Assembly (NCBI GenBank): GCA_030267565.1
Contig: BRXU01000004.1
Coordinates: forward strand, 5,639,001 to 5,703,000
Direction: 5' to 3'
DNA length: 64,000 nucleotides
Source of the DNA: Pleodorina starrii
Taxonomy: Eukaryota; Chlorophyta; Chlorophyceae; Chlamydomonadales; Volvocaceae
Shown here: positions 1-10,840 of the stretch, piece by piece
Position numbering within the stretch: position 1 is the first letter of the stretch
How the letters are laid out: each line of letters opens with the position of its first letter
The notes under the pieces: model-generated
The model's input: only the letters and a program-made list of their open reading frames with translations
Database searches by the model: none
Told to the model about the DNA's origin: nothing
Program-made: the position numbers and the translations under genes

Positions 1-210
1 CCACACCACACCACACCACACCACACCACACCACACCACACCACACCACACCACACCACACCACACCACACCACACCACACCACACCACACCACACCACA
101 CCACACCACACCACACCACACCACACCACACCACACGATACCACACCACACCACACCACACCACACCACACCACACCACACGATACCACACCACACGCAG
201 CAACACAGCA
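1..210. repeat. CCACA pentanucleotide array
   Basis: Nearly perfect tandem CCACA units with a few CGATA interruptions near 137 and 181. The array lies downstream of the last visible exon of the leftward lipase gene, so it is probably intronic to that gene rather than telomeric; no telomere-like repeat is seen. Confidence 0.9.
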
Positions 211-3122
211 CGGAGTTTGACACGGTGGCGTCTACTTGAGTGAACCGTCTTGTTGAGCCTCTGCGATCGCACATTTCCGCACACACACACCGTAGGCTGC
301 CCACGGGTGCGGTGCCGCCGTTCCGGGACCACTCATCCGTTATCAGGAAGTCGAGGGCCGGGGCCTTCTGGCAAACGAGCGCGGAGCGGCACCCAGCCGG
401 CGACAGCCCTTGTGGTCTGTGTGGGGGGTTGGGAGGCGCCCCTGGAGGCGCCCCCGGTTTCGGAGCGTGACGGCGTCTGTCCCTGCCACGCAGTACGGCG
501 GCGCACCGTGCCCCGGAAAGCGATGACTAAGCTCCGCTTCGCCACGTTTCGGAACATCCAAACCTGCGGGCGGGCGGGCGTGCCGTACGCCGGGTGGGTA
601 CGGGCGTACGGCACGTCCCAGGGCAGTACGGCACCGGTAGTTGGGGCGCCTGGGGGAAAACGGTTTGTTGAGGGGAAGCAGGGGCCCCCGACCTACGCAT
701 ACACGTCTTACACATACCGGTACACACACCACGCAGCTGCATACAAGCACGATGCGCAAGCGGGGGTTCCGCCGCATCAAGCTGGGACTCATTTGTCATT
801 TCGTCATTTGGGCTGGAGCAGACGCGCGGTGGCCGTGTGGAGTGGAGTGTAATAAAGGGCCATGGTGCAACTACCGGTAAACCATTCTGGGCAGGCGCAC
901 TCCGCAAATTTGAGGTTACGCGATTGCGTGGACGCACACACATACGCACATAAGCACAGACATGTCGTGTGTACGGCATGTCGTACCTGCGTGTCGGTGT
1001 CCCAACACTCGAGGAACATGACCGGCGACAGGTCGTCCGCCCCCCCACCGCCGCCCATGGCCCGGACCACGTCGTCCCAGCTGCACGCCGGCTTGGGCGG
1101 CGGCACGTTCTTGCTCACGGCGCCTGCGGACGGCTTGGGCGGGCGGCACGCAGAGGTGCTGCTCAGCGGTCAGCGGCAGCCCAGACAGCAGCGCGTGCCA
1201 TAGCCCTAGGCAAGAATGGCAGTGCACCAACCCCCTCCGCCTCCGCCTCCGCCTCCGTTCCTTCGCTGCGCTGGATCGGTTTCTTTCATTTCTTCCGCCC
1301 CCCTAATCGTCGGCCTATCTTACTGCCGCACAGCCACATCAAGGAGGGGGTCCGGTGACTGACACGTCGGACAGTCCCGACCGTTGCGCAGCGAACGAAC
1401 GAACGAACGGTGTCATACAGCGTTCCTTCGCACCTGCGGGCACCGGATGGTTAGGGCCGACGGCTGCCGGCTGCTGCTGCCGGCAGAGCAAAGCACGATG
1501 TGCTCTCTCCCTCTATTGACTCCCCGGCTCCTTAACCCCCAACGAGAGCCCTGATCCGCAATCCCCCGGACAACCCCCGGACACCACCCCCACCCCCACT
1601 CACCCACCCACGCACCCACCCAGGGGCCTGAACACGTGCAGTATGCCCCCCGCCAGTTTCTCCCCCGGCTGCTCCGTGGGCGGCACCGTATCCACCAGGG
1701 ACACCGAGTCCAGGTCGCCAGCACTGCACTGCGCGAAGGAACGCAGCCGGCAGCTGAGCGTCACGGTGGAGGTGGCGGCCTTGTTGACGCCGGGACCTGG
1801 GACCGAGAAACAGGGCAGCGGGGGACGGCGGGGCGGGGTCCAGGATGGGTATAACCGGGAGAGAGCGGGGCCGGGGGTTGAAGTGTCAGGACGCTGGGAA
1901 ACAGAATCCGAAGAAGGGTCTGGAGTACTGCGCCGCGTATGCAGGTCCCTAATAAGCTACACAGTACGGCAGTAAGTTCCGGCGGAACTCCGCCGATCTC
2001 GGCTCCGGTGTCGGGTACGGCGTCGGGACACGCAATCCTCTGGGTCGGTCGACTGTAGGCCGCTCTGCATTCGGCACGTGCCCTTAGGACTTTCCCAATC
2101 TCAGCTGCTGTGCAGCTCGTAAACTCCCAAAACTCCCCCAGCTTTGTTCTTTTACGGTAAAGCATTATATCGGCACCTACCGCTCAGCTCAAGTGTCAAA
2201 TGCTGCTCCGGTCTGCCCACCAGGTCGCCAAGCCTCAGGTCGGCGGAGCCCAGCTGCTCGTCCCAACCGATGTCCTCATCGTACAACTGCACGCGCACCG
2301 TGTCGGACGCCGGATCCCTGCGACCCACGGGTCACAGTCCTCGTGGCCGAGAACGAGGCAAAGTGCGTTGCAGCAGAGGCCCCGAAAGCCCCAAAGCCCT
2401 TGAGCCCCAAGCTTCTCCGAACCGAACCGAACCGACCTGCCCGACCCCGGATGCGCGGGTGGCATTGCCGTCCGGGTCTCCTCACCGGATGGGGATGTTG
2501 AGGGGCGACGCCCCGGGGTCCCACACGGGGTCGGTGCTCTTGGCGACGCTGGTGAAGCGCCGGGCGCGTGTGCGGGCGCACAGGGAGGGCCACTCCGCGG
2601 AGAGCACCGCAAAGGCGTCGGGCGGCGTGGCGCCGAACATGTCCGACTTTCGCAGCTTGGCGGCACGGTGGATCTTGACGTCCAGAAGGCCGAAGAAGTT
2701 CTCCAGCAAGAACTGCCTGCGCCATTGCGCCCAGAGGTGTAAGAAGTTTAAACGAATGGTTGTGAGGTTTGTGTGTCTGCAGATTCGATCTGTGCGGGGC
2801 TCTGGGTGAACACAGCGCGGCGAGCGCTATGGTGCTTGCAACAACCGGGGGCAGCGCAGCAAGAGAGGTTTTCCATAAAAGGTGCCTCCGGAAGGACATC
2901 GACTTGCACGCTTGCTCTTGCCGAAACGGTCGTGTCCTTTATGTTGTAGTTCTGGCCGGACTGCTTGTCGATCGGGTGGTTGTAAGCCGCGAAGGCAGTG
3001 GCCGCCAGAGGCACCGCCAGGGAAAGATCGAAGCCGCGGCCGGCGTCGTTGACCAACGGCTGCTGCTGCTGCAGCTGATGCTGCTGATGCAGCTGATGCT
3101 GCTGCTGCTGCTGCTGCGCCAT
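1..3122 (-). CDS. C2-C2 domain class 3 lipase, C-terminus beyond window
   Basis: Minus-strand gene, 316 residues visible. Exons 3122-2910, 2712-2486, 2317-2181, 1796-1620, 1123-987 and 563-507 join with matching phases and GT-AG borders. The ATG at 3122 opens a Gln-rich N-terminus; an in-frame TGA lies just upstream. Exons 2-4 encode a C2 domain, beginning with the strand GLLDVKIHRA and including the DEDIGWDEQLG loop. A second C2-like strand (GGILHVFRPL) begins at the end of exon 4. Exons 5-6 read into LECWDTDTQ and VWMFRN, then RSLVIAFRGT, the oxyanion-side strand typical of class 3 (fungal-type) lipases. The GxSxG serine and the catalytic Asp/His must lie left of position 1. C2 plus lipase suggests a calcium- or membrane-recruited acyl hydrolase, with substrate unknown. 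No further exon was recognised in 1-506. Confidence 0.78.
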
Positions 3123-3799
3123 TCTGCTGCAAAGCCTTCGGGGCGTCGTCGAGCGAAATTCAAATTCTCAGCCAGCGAAACCTCGCCGGGTCCGCAATCC
3201 TGTCCTGGGCTTTTCCCTCTAAGACCGGCTTACACGATCGCAGCTCTTTTCGGTTGTCAGGTAACAGAGACGGTTGGTAAGTATTTGCGGGCCCGTGCAC
3301 CGATGTCGCCTCTGTTCCATCGTTGCGGTTTGGTGTTGATACGCGGTACCGTGGCCTGCGGGAGCGCCGTACGGCTGCGAAGTGCTCGCGTAATGGGCCC
3401 AAGCGGCCTCCAAGGTTCCTACCCTCGCTCTGCCCTGTGCCCTCGCTCCTCGCCCTGGGATGCACCAAGCTGGGCCGTACAGGTGCCAAACGGACAACCG
3501 TATTGCTGTTGTCTAGCGTAATGCCGCTGTAGAGCTGTACTGGCGCTGCGAAAGAGGGGCGCCATGGGTTCGGCGTTGGAGGACCTGTGGAACGGCGGCG
3601 GTTGCCCAACTGACAACCGACGGTTCGATCGACTTCAATTCTTCGATCAACGCCTTGGACCTCCGAACCATCAACGGCGCTGCAACCTTGTATTGTTGCT
3701 TCAACTTAATTATATTTGCTGGTATGTTACCGAAATTCCTAATGGTATTATGAATACGATGGAATAACCGTTTCGGCGGTTTGTACGACGGCCCGCCAG
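3123..3799. other. Divergent intergenic region
   Basis: It separates the leftward lipase gene from the rightward Ala-rich gene and presumably holds both promoters. A minus-strand reading frame around 3672-3592 looks weakly protein-like but has no support. The true first exon of the rightward gene may lie here; I could not place it. Confidence 0.5.
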
Positions 3800-4965
3800 G
3801 TGGTTGCTGGAGGCCAGGTGAGCGCCGCCGTGATGCGGGCCTTCGCAGCGGTCAGCGGCGGCGACGTGGCGATGGCGGAACGCGCCGTGGCGCTTCGATG
3901 CGCGGAGCTGCTATGGGACATGACGGCGCCGGCGGCGGCGGCGGCGGCGGAGGCGGCCGGGGACCAACCCGTCACCCCCGGCCTGTGCGACGGCTCCTCA
4001 AACACCGGCGACGACTCGGCCGCGGCAGCGAGCGCGAGTGTGGGAGCCGTCGGCCTCGACGTCGCCGCCGCCTCCGTCCGCAGCGACGGCGGCAGCGGCG
4101 GCGGCGGCGGGCTTCTTGCAGAGCTTGCGAGGCTGCTGTTGGACGCCGACCCGCGGGTCGCTGCTGCTGCGGTGGCGGCGCCGGCGGCGGCGGCAGCGGC
4201 GGTGGAGCCTGAGGGCGGGGACGCGCGCTATTGGGCGGAGCAGCTGCGGGGCTACTGCCAGGTGTGTGGGGTGTGGGGTGGGGGGAGGATGGGGGTGGAC
4301 ACCGACGGGGTGTGTGGCCGTCCTTTGATTTGTGGGCGGGTGGGTTTGAGGCTCATGGTCCGGGCGTGAGCGTGGGCTGCCCCCTCCCTGGTCTGTCAGC
4401 TGCCAGCTCGCTTGTTTGGTCTTTCATACCCCCGTGGTGGCCCTCCCCCCCCTTCCCCCGGCAGGTCCTCCTCCCCCGGTTCGCCGAGCTGCTGCCCGAG
4501 GGACCCGCGGCCACGGCAGCGCTCGCCGCTGCCGCGGCTGCGGCTGCGGCTGCCGCTACGGACACGGCGGCGCCCGCGGGCGGCCGTCCAGGCGCGACCG
4601 GCGGCGGCATCAAGTCCAGATACGGCCGCCCGCCGCCGGCTCTGGCGTCGCCGTCGCTGCCGCCGCCGAGGGCCGCAGCGGCGCCGCCGCAAGCGCAGGC
4701 CGAAACCGGTACCGCCGACTCCGGCGCCGTGCCGCTGGGGCAGCTGGTCCGGGCGATGCTGCCCGGTGCGGCAACGGCAGCGGCGGCGGCGGCGACGAGG
4801 GAAATGGCGGGGCCTGCGGCCGACGGCCTGCGGCTGACGGGGCCGCAGCGTCTGTCGGCGACGTTCCGGGTGTACAAGCAGATGGTGTTGTGGGACGTGC
4901 TGTTGGGGAGCGCCGTGGCGCCTGGGGAGCTGATCGCCTTTGCGCGGGGCGGGGGGCGTCAGTAG
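3800..4965 (+). CDS. Alanine-rich protein of unknown function, 5' end unresolved
   Basis: Two exons are visible, 3800-4261 and 4465-4965, joined in phase 0 (CAG|GTGTGTGG donor, CCGGCAG acceptor) and ending in TAG at 4963. The frame stays open upstream of 3800 without an ATG; the first internal ATG is at 3831, so either a 5' exon is missing or translation starts there. The protein has short Leu/Ala-rich helical stretches such as LLAELARLLLDADPRVAAA, resembling alpha-solenoid helices, separated by poly-Ala and Gly runs. A better conserved C-terminus contains FRVYKQMVLWDVLLG. A TGTAA signal is at 5169. I do not recognise a family; an ARM/HEAT-type scaffold is only a guess. Confidence 0.5.
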
Positions 4966-5271
4966 GGGGGGAGACGGTACCGGTAGCAGAGCTGCACAAT
5001 TTGTGGCTAGAAGTTATGTACCAGATATTGGTTTCTATGATCCCATGTCGTCAGTTTTGCCTTTTAGCCAAACCATGGGGCTGCGGACGTGCAAAGCATA
5101 GTCGTCATATACGGCAGGACGTTCATGCTGCGCAGGCTTCGGAGCACGGAGCAGTCGTGCTGCGTGTTTGTAATCCGCCGAACATTGCTATTCGATCATG
5201 AAGTTTCAGCCGCCACGAGGTTGGTATTGAGCCGCTCTTAAAACTAGCGGCCGCGTGGCGGCATTCACGAA
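4966..5271. other. Intergenic region with TGTAA poly(A) signal
   Basis: Contains TGTAA at 5169-5173, a plausible volvocine poly(A) signal for the upstream gene, and then the 5' flank of the dioxygenase-like gene. Nothing else was recognised. Confidence 0.4.
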
Positions 5272-8200
5272 ATGAGCAAGCCGACAGGAGCTTTTCCGCG
5301 GAAAGCGGACCTACCTGACCCAAGTGTTCTATGTAAAGATGAGAAACTAGCCGCAAGCACGCGGAATATCGCCAATCTGGCAGACCCGGAGTATTGGGCC
5401 GCAATTTGCCCGGAACTTTCAGTTAACGGGACGCTTAAAGCCAAGCCACTGATCAAGTCAAAAGACTATACGAAGGGCTTGCAGCAACAGATCAACGACG
5501 AGGGCGTCTTCCAGGTTCGCCGGGAGTGCCATCGTTCCGGTGTGACCCGGGGATCAAGCCCAGGGCATTCGATACACCGATGCATGATCATTCTTATTTC
5601 TTATGCTATTTGACATGACAGCTGCGGCCAGGCTCACCGGTAACTCTAGCTCCGTCGCGTTGGTTGGCAAGGCAACTACCTAACCGACTCGCATCTGACG
5701 CCGACCCTCCATCAAACCTCACGTACCTTTCCCCTGCCCTCCCCCTCCCCCGCAGCTCTGCCAATCCGAAACTCAATGGCCCATCGACATCCACCGCCTC
5801 GCCCGGAACATGGTTACCCTCATGCAGCACGGCTGGCCCGCCACCTTCCTCCTCATGTTTGATGAGGCAAGTGACAGCGAAACCTCTCTCCATGTATTCG
5901 TCACATCCTTGACTTCCCGGAGTTGGGCAACCGCGCATTGTTGCACGGCACCTCCTCCCAGCCAGCGCCGCGGTTGTGTGTGATGACCGTGCTCGTGTGC
6001 TCGTGACGCGGACAACATGTCTCCTCGCCGCGCCCGCGCCCGCGCTCTCCCTCTCTCCCTCTCTCCCTCTCCCTCTCTTCCTCTGTCAGGTGTGGGCGCT
6101 CATCCACCGGGCGAGCGCACTCATGGCTGCCACCACGGGCGGCAACGCCTGCAACATGGACGTGTTGTGCTGGTGGGTGGGTCGCTGCGTCGGTGTGTCG
6201 GCGGGTTGGCAGGCGAGGAGGGGGTACCCTGGTACGCGGGAAAACGCGGCAAAATGACATCATGGGGCAGGGGGGCCCAGGAAGGCCTACACGGACCTCC
6301 CTTCGCCGACCGCCCCCTCTTAACGGAGGCTAATCAAGCACCGTCACAGCCCCTAAGAGTGCCTTGGGTTCTCCAGCCCGGAGCGCGTATGTCCGCAAAT
6401 GATGGCGGCGTCTACGGCCCGTCCATCCATTCATCTATCCGTTACACGGGCGGGGCGCAGCTCAGGCCCCCAGTCCCAGCCCCAGCCCCTCGGCACGCTC
6501 CCGCCCTTGCACCACCCGCCGTCCTCCACCCAGGCCCGCGCGTCCCCTCAGCCGCCGACCCGCCCCGCCCCGCCTGCGCGCCCCTTCCTCCACATCCCAC
6601 CTCTCCACCCCTCCCTCCCCACCTCCAGCTGCAGCGCCCCCTTTTTCATAGTCCAAATGAATCAATCTGAAACCGACACCCGCCTCCGCCCTCCGGCCTG
6701 TTAGGTACGTGGACCCCAACCGCGGCGACGCGGGCTTCTCCCCGCACCGCGACCGCCAGCCTGACGACTCGCCCGCCACCTTCCGGGCCTCAGACGGCTC
6801 CCCCATGTACAGCACCTGCTGGGTGCCCCTCACGGACGCCTGCCCCGAGAACAGCTGCCTGTACATGGTGCCGCGGTGAGATGAGGGGCGGGGAGAGGGC
6901 TGGGGAGAGGGCCGGGAGAGGGCTGGAAGATGAAGGAGTGTTGATATGGATGGCAGCAGAAGAAGAGCCGAGGCGATGGATGATGGCGGGCCGGAAGAGA
7001 GCCGGGAGGAGAGGGGCAGGGGCAGGTGCGGGAGCCCCTTTTGTCGCGCCCCTCCCCTGTCCGCCCGCCGCACCTCCCCCACCCACCCCCCCGGGTTCTT
7101 TTATCTTACCACGGCGTTCACGTGCTCCGGCCTGTCCGTGCCTAACCCCCTGTGCACTTCGCGGCGGCGGCGGCTCGTGTTTCCTTGCCCCACCACTTCC
7201 ACAGCTGGGCCGACCCGGGCTACTTCAAGGGCGACGACGACGACGGCCCCGACCCTCTCAATGTGGCGCTGGCGTCCAAAGAGGCCTTCCAGAGCATTCG
7301 GGCCTTCCCTGCGGTGGCAGGGTCCGCAATCGTCTTCACACACCGGTGAGTCAGCCAGCAGCCAACACGGCCCAGCCCAGCTCAGCCCGGCCTGAGCCCA
7401 GCCCAGCCCTATCCAGCCCAGCTTAGCATAGCTTAGCTTAGCTTAACTCAGCCCAGCTCAGCCCGCCGGCGGGCAGGCGTCAACCGTGCCCAGCCTTCCA
7501 TCGTGTATCTTTGCGATATCTTTCGACAGTCAGTCCGCTTGTCGAATCCTTGATTCGCCGCTTGTTAATTGTTCCGTGTGCGGCGCACCTTCATGCCTTC
7601 ATGTGCCTTGCCTCCCAAATCTTCCGCCGAGCCCCCCCCCCATTCCCCACCCCCCCGCTGCTCCCCTCCTCGCACTCCCCCCCCCTTCGCCCCCACCCAC
7701 CCTCACCCCCACCCCCACCCGCCCCCTCTTCTCTCCACTCGCTCACCCGACCCCCAGAATCATACATTGGGGCAGCCGCGGCCGCAAGGGCTACCACACG
7801 CCCCGCCTGGCAGTGTCCTGGGGCTGCGCCGACGACGCGTACGAACCGCCGTACTTTAGCCGGGAGCACCTGCCGTACCCGCCCATGGCGCTGCGCGCCG
7901 CGCTGGCCTGCGGCCAGATGCTGGCCTACCACGAGCGCTTCACCATGAGCCGCCGCCAGCTGTCGTTGTACTACAAGTACTTCACGGCACACGCCGGCGA
8001 GTTCCACGAGTCGTACCGTGCGAAGGTCAAGTTGGAGTTTGTGGCGGCGACGAAGGAGGTGGTGGCGGCGGCGCCGGCCGCGGCCGCTGTCGCAACCGCT
8101 GCCGCCGACGGCGCTCGCAGCAGCGAGGACGGCGGCGGGAAGGGTGCGGCGGTGGAGAAGGGCAAGGAAGGCAAGAAGAAGGGGAAGAAGGGCGCGGCGG

Positions 8201-9123
8201 AGGGCGCCGCTGCCGCCGCCGCGGCTGCGGCTGCACCCGAGGAGAACGGGGCGACGGCAGAGAAGACGGGGAAAAAGATAAAGGAGGAGAAGATAAAGAG
8301 GACGGAGGAGGAGAAGAAGAGGGAGGAGGAGGAGGAGAAGAAGAAGTGGGAGGAGGGGGGGAAGAAGAAGAAGAAGGTGAAGAAAAACGAGGAGGAGGAG
8401 AAGAAGAGGAAGGAGGAGGAGGAGGAGAAGAAGAGGGGGAAGGAGGAAGCGGAGAAGAAGAAGAAGAAGAAGAAGCGGGCAGCTGAGGACGGCCCTGGCG
8501 ACCTGAGCGCCGGCGCCGGCGGCAGCGCCGCTGGCGCCAAGGTGGGTACAGGCGCGGAGTCGGCTGCGGCCGCCAAGTCCAGCAAGAAGGCCAAGAAGGC
8601 GGTGGCCGGATCAGGCGAGGAGGCGGCGGCGGCGGCGGCCGAGGTGGTGCAGACCAGCAAGTCGGGCAAGAAGGCGGCGGCAGCAGCAGCAGCTGGGAAG
8701 GCGGCAGCAGCAGCAGCCGAGGAGGAAGCGGCGGCGGCAGCTGCAAAGGCGGCGACGGGTGACAAGAAGAAGAAGAAGAAGAAGGAGGAGAAGGCCAGCA
8801 AGGACAAAACGTCGGCAGGGAAAGCCGCGGCGGCGGCGGAGGCGGAAGTGGCGGCGAAGAAGGCCGAGGGCGGCAGGGCCGCGGTCGCGCGGCGGCTGCT
8901 AGACGATTACCACAACGACGACGACGATGGTGATGATGATTCGGAGGAGGAGGGGCCCGGCTGGGAGGCGCTGCTGCAGGGCACCGGCACCGGCGGCGGC
9001 GAGCTGGAATCTGAGGATGAGGTGATGGAGGAGGCTCTGGATGCGTTGTTGGATGAGGAGTTGGAGGGGCGGGGGGAGGGGCTGCAGGATGATTTCGACG
9101 ACTTCGCGGCGGAGGACATGTGA
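5272..9123 (+). CDS. Phytanoyl-CoA dioxygenase-like 2OG-Fe(II) oxygenase with Lys/Ala-rich tail
   Basis: Six exons: 5272-5514, 5756-5866, 6090-6172, 6705-6875, 7205-7345 and 7758-9123. They join without frame breaks into 704 residues, ATG to TGA. Intron 2 has a GC donor (GAG|GCAAGT). Exon 4 carries GFSPHRDRQP (H160, D162), the HxD iron motif of the PhyH family, followed by YSTCWVPLTDACPENSCLY. Exon 6 supplies the likely distal His (H253, IIHWGSRGRKGY) and the 2-oxoglutarate-binding Arg (R266, TPRLAVSWGC). The catalytic part ends near residue 340. The remaining half is low-complexity Lys/Glu/Ala ending in an acidic tract, unusual for PhyH proteins. Members hydroxylate varied small molecules, so the substrate cannot be inferred. 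Confidence 0.85.
5867..6089 (+). other. GC-AG intron of the dioxygenase gene
   Basis: The exon ends GATGAG and the intron begins GCAAGTGAC, the canonical sequence of rare GC donors, and ends TGTCAG. No GT donor nearby keeps the reading frame. Confidence 0.75.
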
Positions 9124-10266
9124 GTGTGTGTCACTCACTCAAAAAGGTGTTGGGGGCGGCGCGGAACAGATGGGAAGGAAGGAGCTGCGCGGGGGGGACA
9201 TCCTGGGGCGATACGACGGAGGGGGCTTCAGCGGTGGCGGATCCGGTGGCGGCAGAGAGCGGTGGCGGGTGTGATCTGGTTGGGATCTGGCAGGGACGGT
9301 GGCAGAGGGGCAGGGGTGAAGGGGCGTGGCCTGTCCTGGTTGGGGCGTTACCGGTCTTTCTGCCAATGCGGTTTGTTTGTTCGCAAAGTACAGAGAGGGG
9401 GGGAGGCCGGTGCGATGACGAGAGAATGTACGGCGCTCGGCAGAGTTGGATGGGTGGGGGGATGTGGTAGGAGGTGTGGGGGTGCGTGCGTGCGGCTGCG
9501 GAAGCTGCGCTACGCACAGGGTTCGTGGAGGTGTCATGCCGGGCCACCGGCATCGCTGGATTTATGGAACGATCCCCACAAATTGTAAACGGGAGCCGGT
9601 GAATCCGATACTGGCTGCATTCCAGCATGGCAGGAGCGGTACCGGCGACGTGAGTCCACTGCGAACGTGTGAGCCCATTGTAAAACGGTCCGTTCAGCCT
9701 GGTTCTGCACCGTCGGGGTTGGTGGCTGAGTGGAGCAGGGAGGTCACTAGACGACCTGTGTGTCCTTGCCACCCATTCAGGATTTGGCAAGCTGAGCTCA
9801 TCGGGAACCGTGATGCAGTCTAAAGGGGAGGTGGCAAGGAGTGGGTGGCGTGCAGGGTGGCGGGTTCGACGGTCCATCCTGGGCAGCCTCCCATCATTGG
9901 TAATGCAGGAAGCCAGTGCTATGGTGGGGGCCAAGAAAGGCAGCGCGTGGCGTGCACGCGTCTTGGAGACCAACGCTGCGCGTCCCGGGCTCCCGGCCGC
10001 GCATCATGTGGCGCAATAGAAGTGTCGTGCATTTTGTTGGGCGTACGACTGTAACCGTAATGGAAACGGCGGTACAGTGCGATAATTGTGCAATGACCTA
10101 TGGCTGCGTAATCTCTCACGTTTGCAGCGCTATATGTAATTGCACTGCCGGATTGGCTGCCGCCCCAAAGTCCCGACAGCCGACTGACCAGTAAATTGAT
10201 CGAAGACTGTGTAAGCAACGACCTTAAAAACTCTCGCGGTATATCTAGAGCTAGCATTTTGAACGG
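9124..10266. other. 3' UTR and intergenic region
   Basis: Follows the dioxygenase stop. TGTAA at 9584-9588 is a candidate poly(A) signal. A 280-codon minus-strand frame (9131-9973) has no recognisable motif and no splice logic; I treat it as chance coding potential in GC-rich DNA. No gene is supported. Confidence 0.5.
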
Positions 10267-10840
10267 ATGGTCGGCGGCCTGCGAATCAAGCTAGTACGAT
10301 GGGGATTCAAGGTGAGCATCCCAACTCGCTCACGATGCAGTATTTATGCTTCGATGACGAGTCTTTGTCATTATATATGCGTATAGCTCCGGCCGTTTTA
10401 CGTGCTGTCGGTCATGGAAAAGCGGCAAGCCCGCAACTCGGGCTCACGGAAAGAGGACATCGGCTGGTGGGACCCAAATCCAGGTGAGATTCCAACCAAG
10501 GTGTATGTTCTCCCCCTCTTTTCCCCCCCTTATAACCATCTTACGTGGCGCTATCGATCTCCATATGCGCAGCTGCCGACGGTAACATGCACCTGGGGTT
10601 AAAGATGGAGCGAATCAAGTGAGTACCCGTTGGTCGCAGCGAAACTTAACTCTAGAAACGAGCTGATGAGGCGGGCGTCTGCGCAGGTACTGGTTGACTG
10701 TGGGGGCGAAGCCAACGGACAAGGTGGCGGACCTGTTGGGGCACGTGGGTGTGCTGCCCCGGGTGCCAAAACCCCCCAGCTACAGGCCCCGGGACCCTGC
10801 CGACGACACGAAATGGCGGCCGGAAAAGGCCAACAAGTGA
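10267..10840 (+). CDS. Ribosomal protein bS16, mitochondrial type
   Basis: Four exons: 10267-10311, 10387-10483, 10573-10618 and 10687-10840, giving 113 residues, the usual bS16 size. The start MVGGLRIKLVRWGFK followed by RPFYVLSVMEKR matches the conserved bS16 N-terminal strand. The third and fourth exons give GLKMERIKYWLTVGAKPTDK, the family's hallmark near the C-terminal half. bS16 binds 16S rRNA in the small subunit. There is no long transit peptide; plant mitochondrial S16 likewise begins almost directly with the domain, and plant S16 is known to be dual-targeted in some species. The linker EKRQARNSGSRKEDIGWWDP is longer and more basic than in bacteria. Introns are 75-89 nt. Confidence 0.93.

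Noticed and set aside
1..210. Telomere
   Set aside because: CCACA does not resemble the green-algal TTTTAGGG-type repeat, and lipase exons suggest it is intronic.
3513..3704. Minus-strand frame with VRRSKALIEELKSIEPSVV
   Set aside because: Reads plausibly but cannot be linked to the lipase gene, whose ATG at 3122 follows an in-frame stop, and it has no partner of its own.
7971..8807. Minus-strand Ala/Phe/Ser-rich frame
   Set aside because: Antisense of the Lys/Ala-rich tail of the dioxygenase exon.
9131..9973. 280-codon minus-strand frame
   Set aside because: No motif and no supporting splice structure; lies in the likely 3' UTR of the dioxygenase gene.
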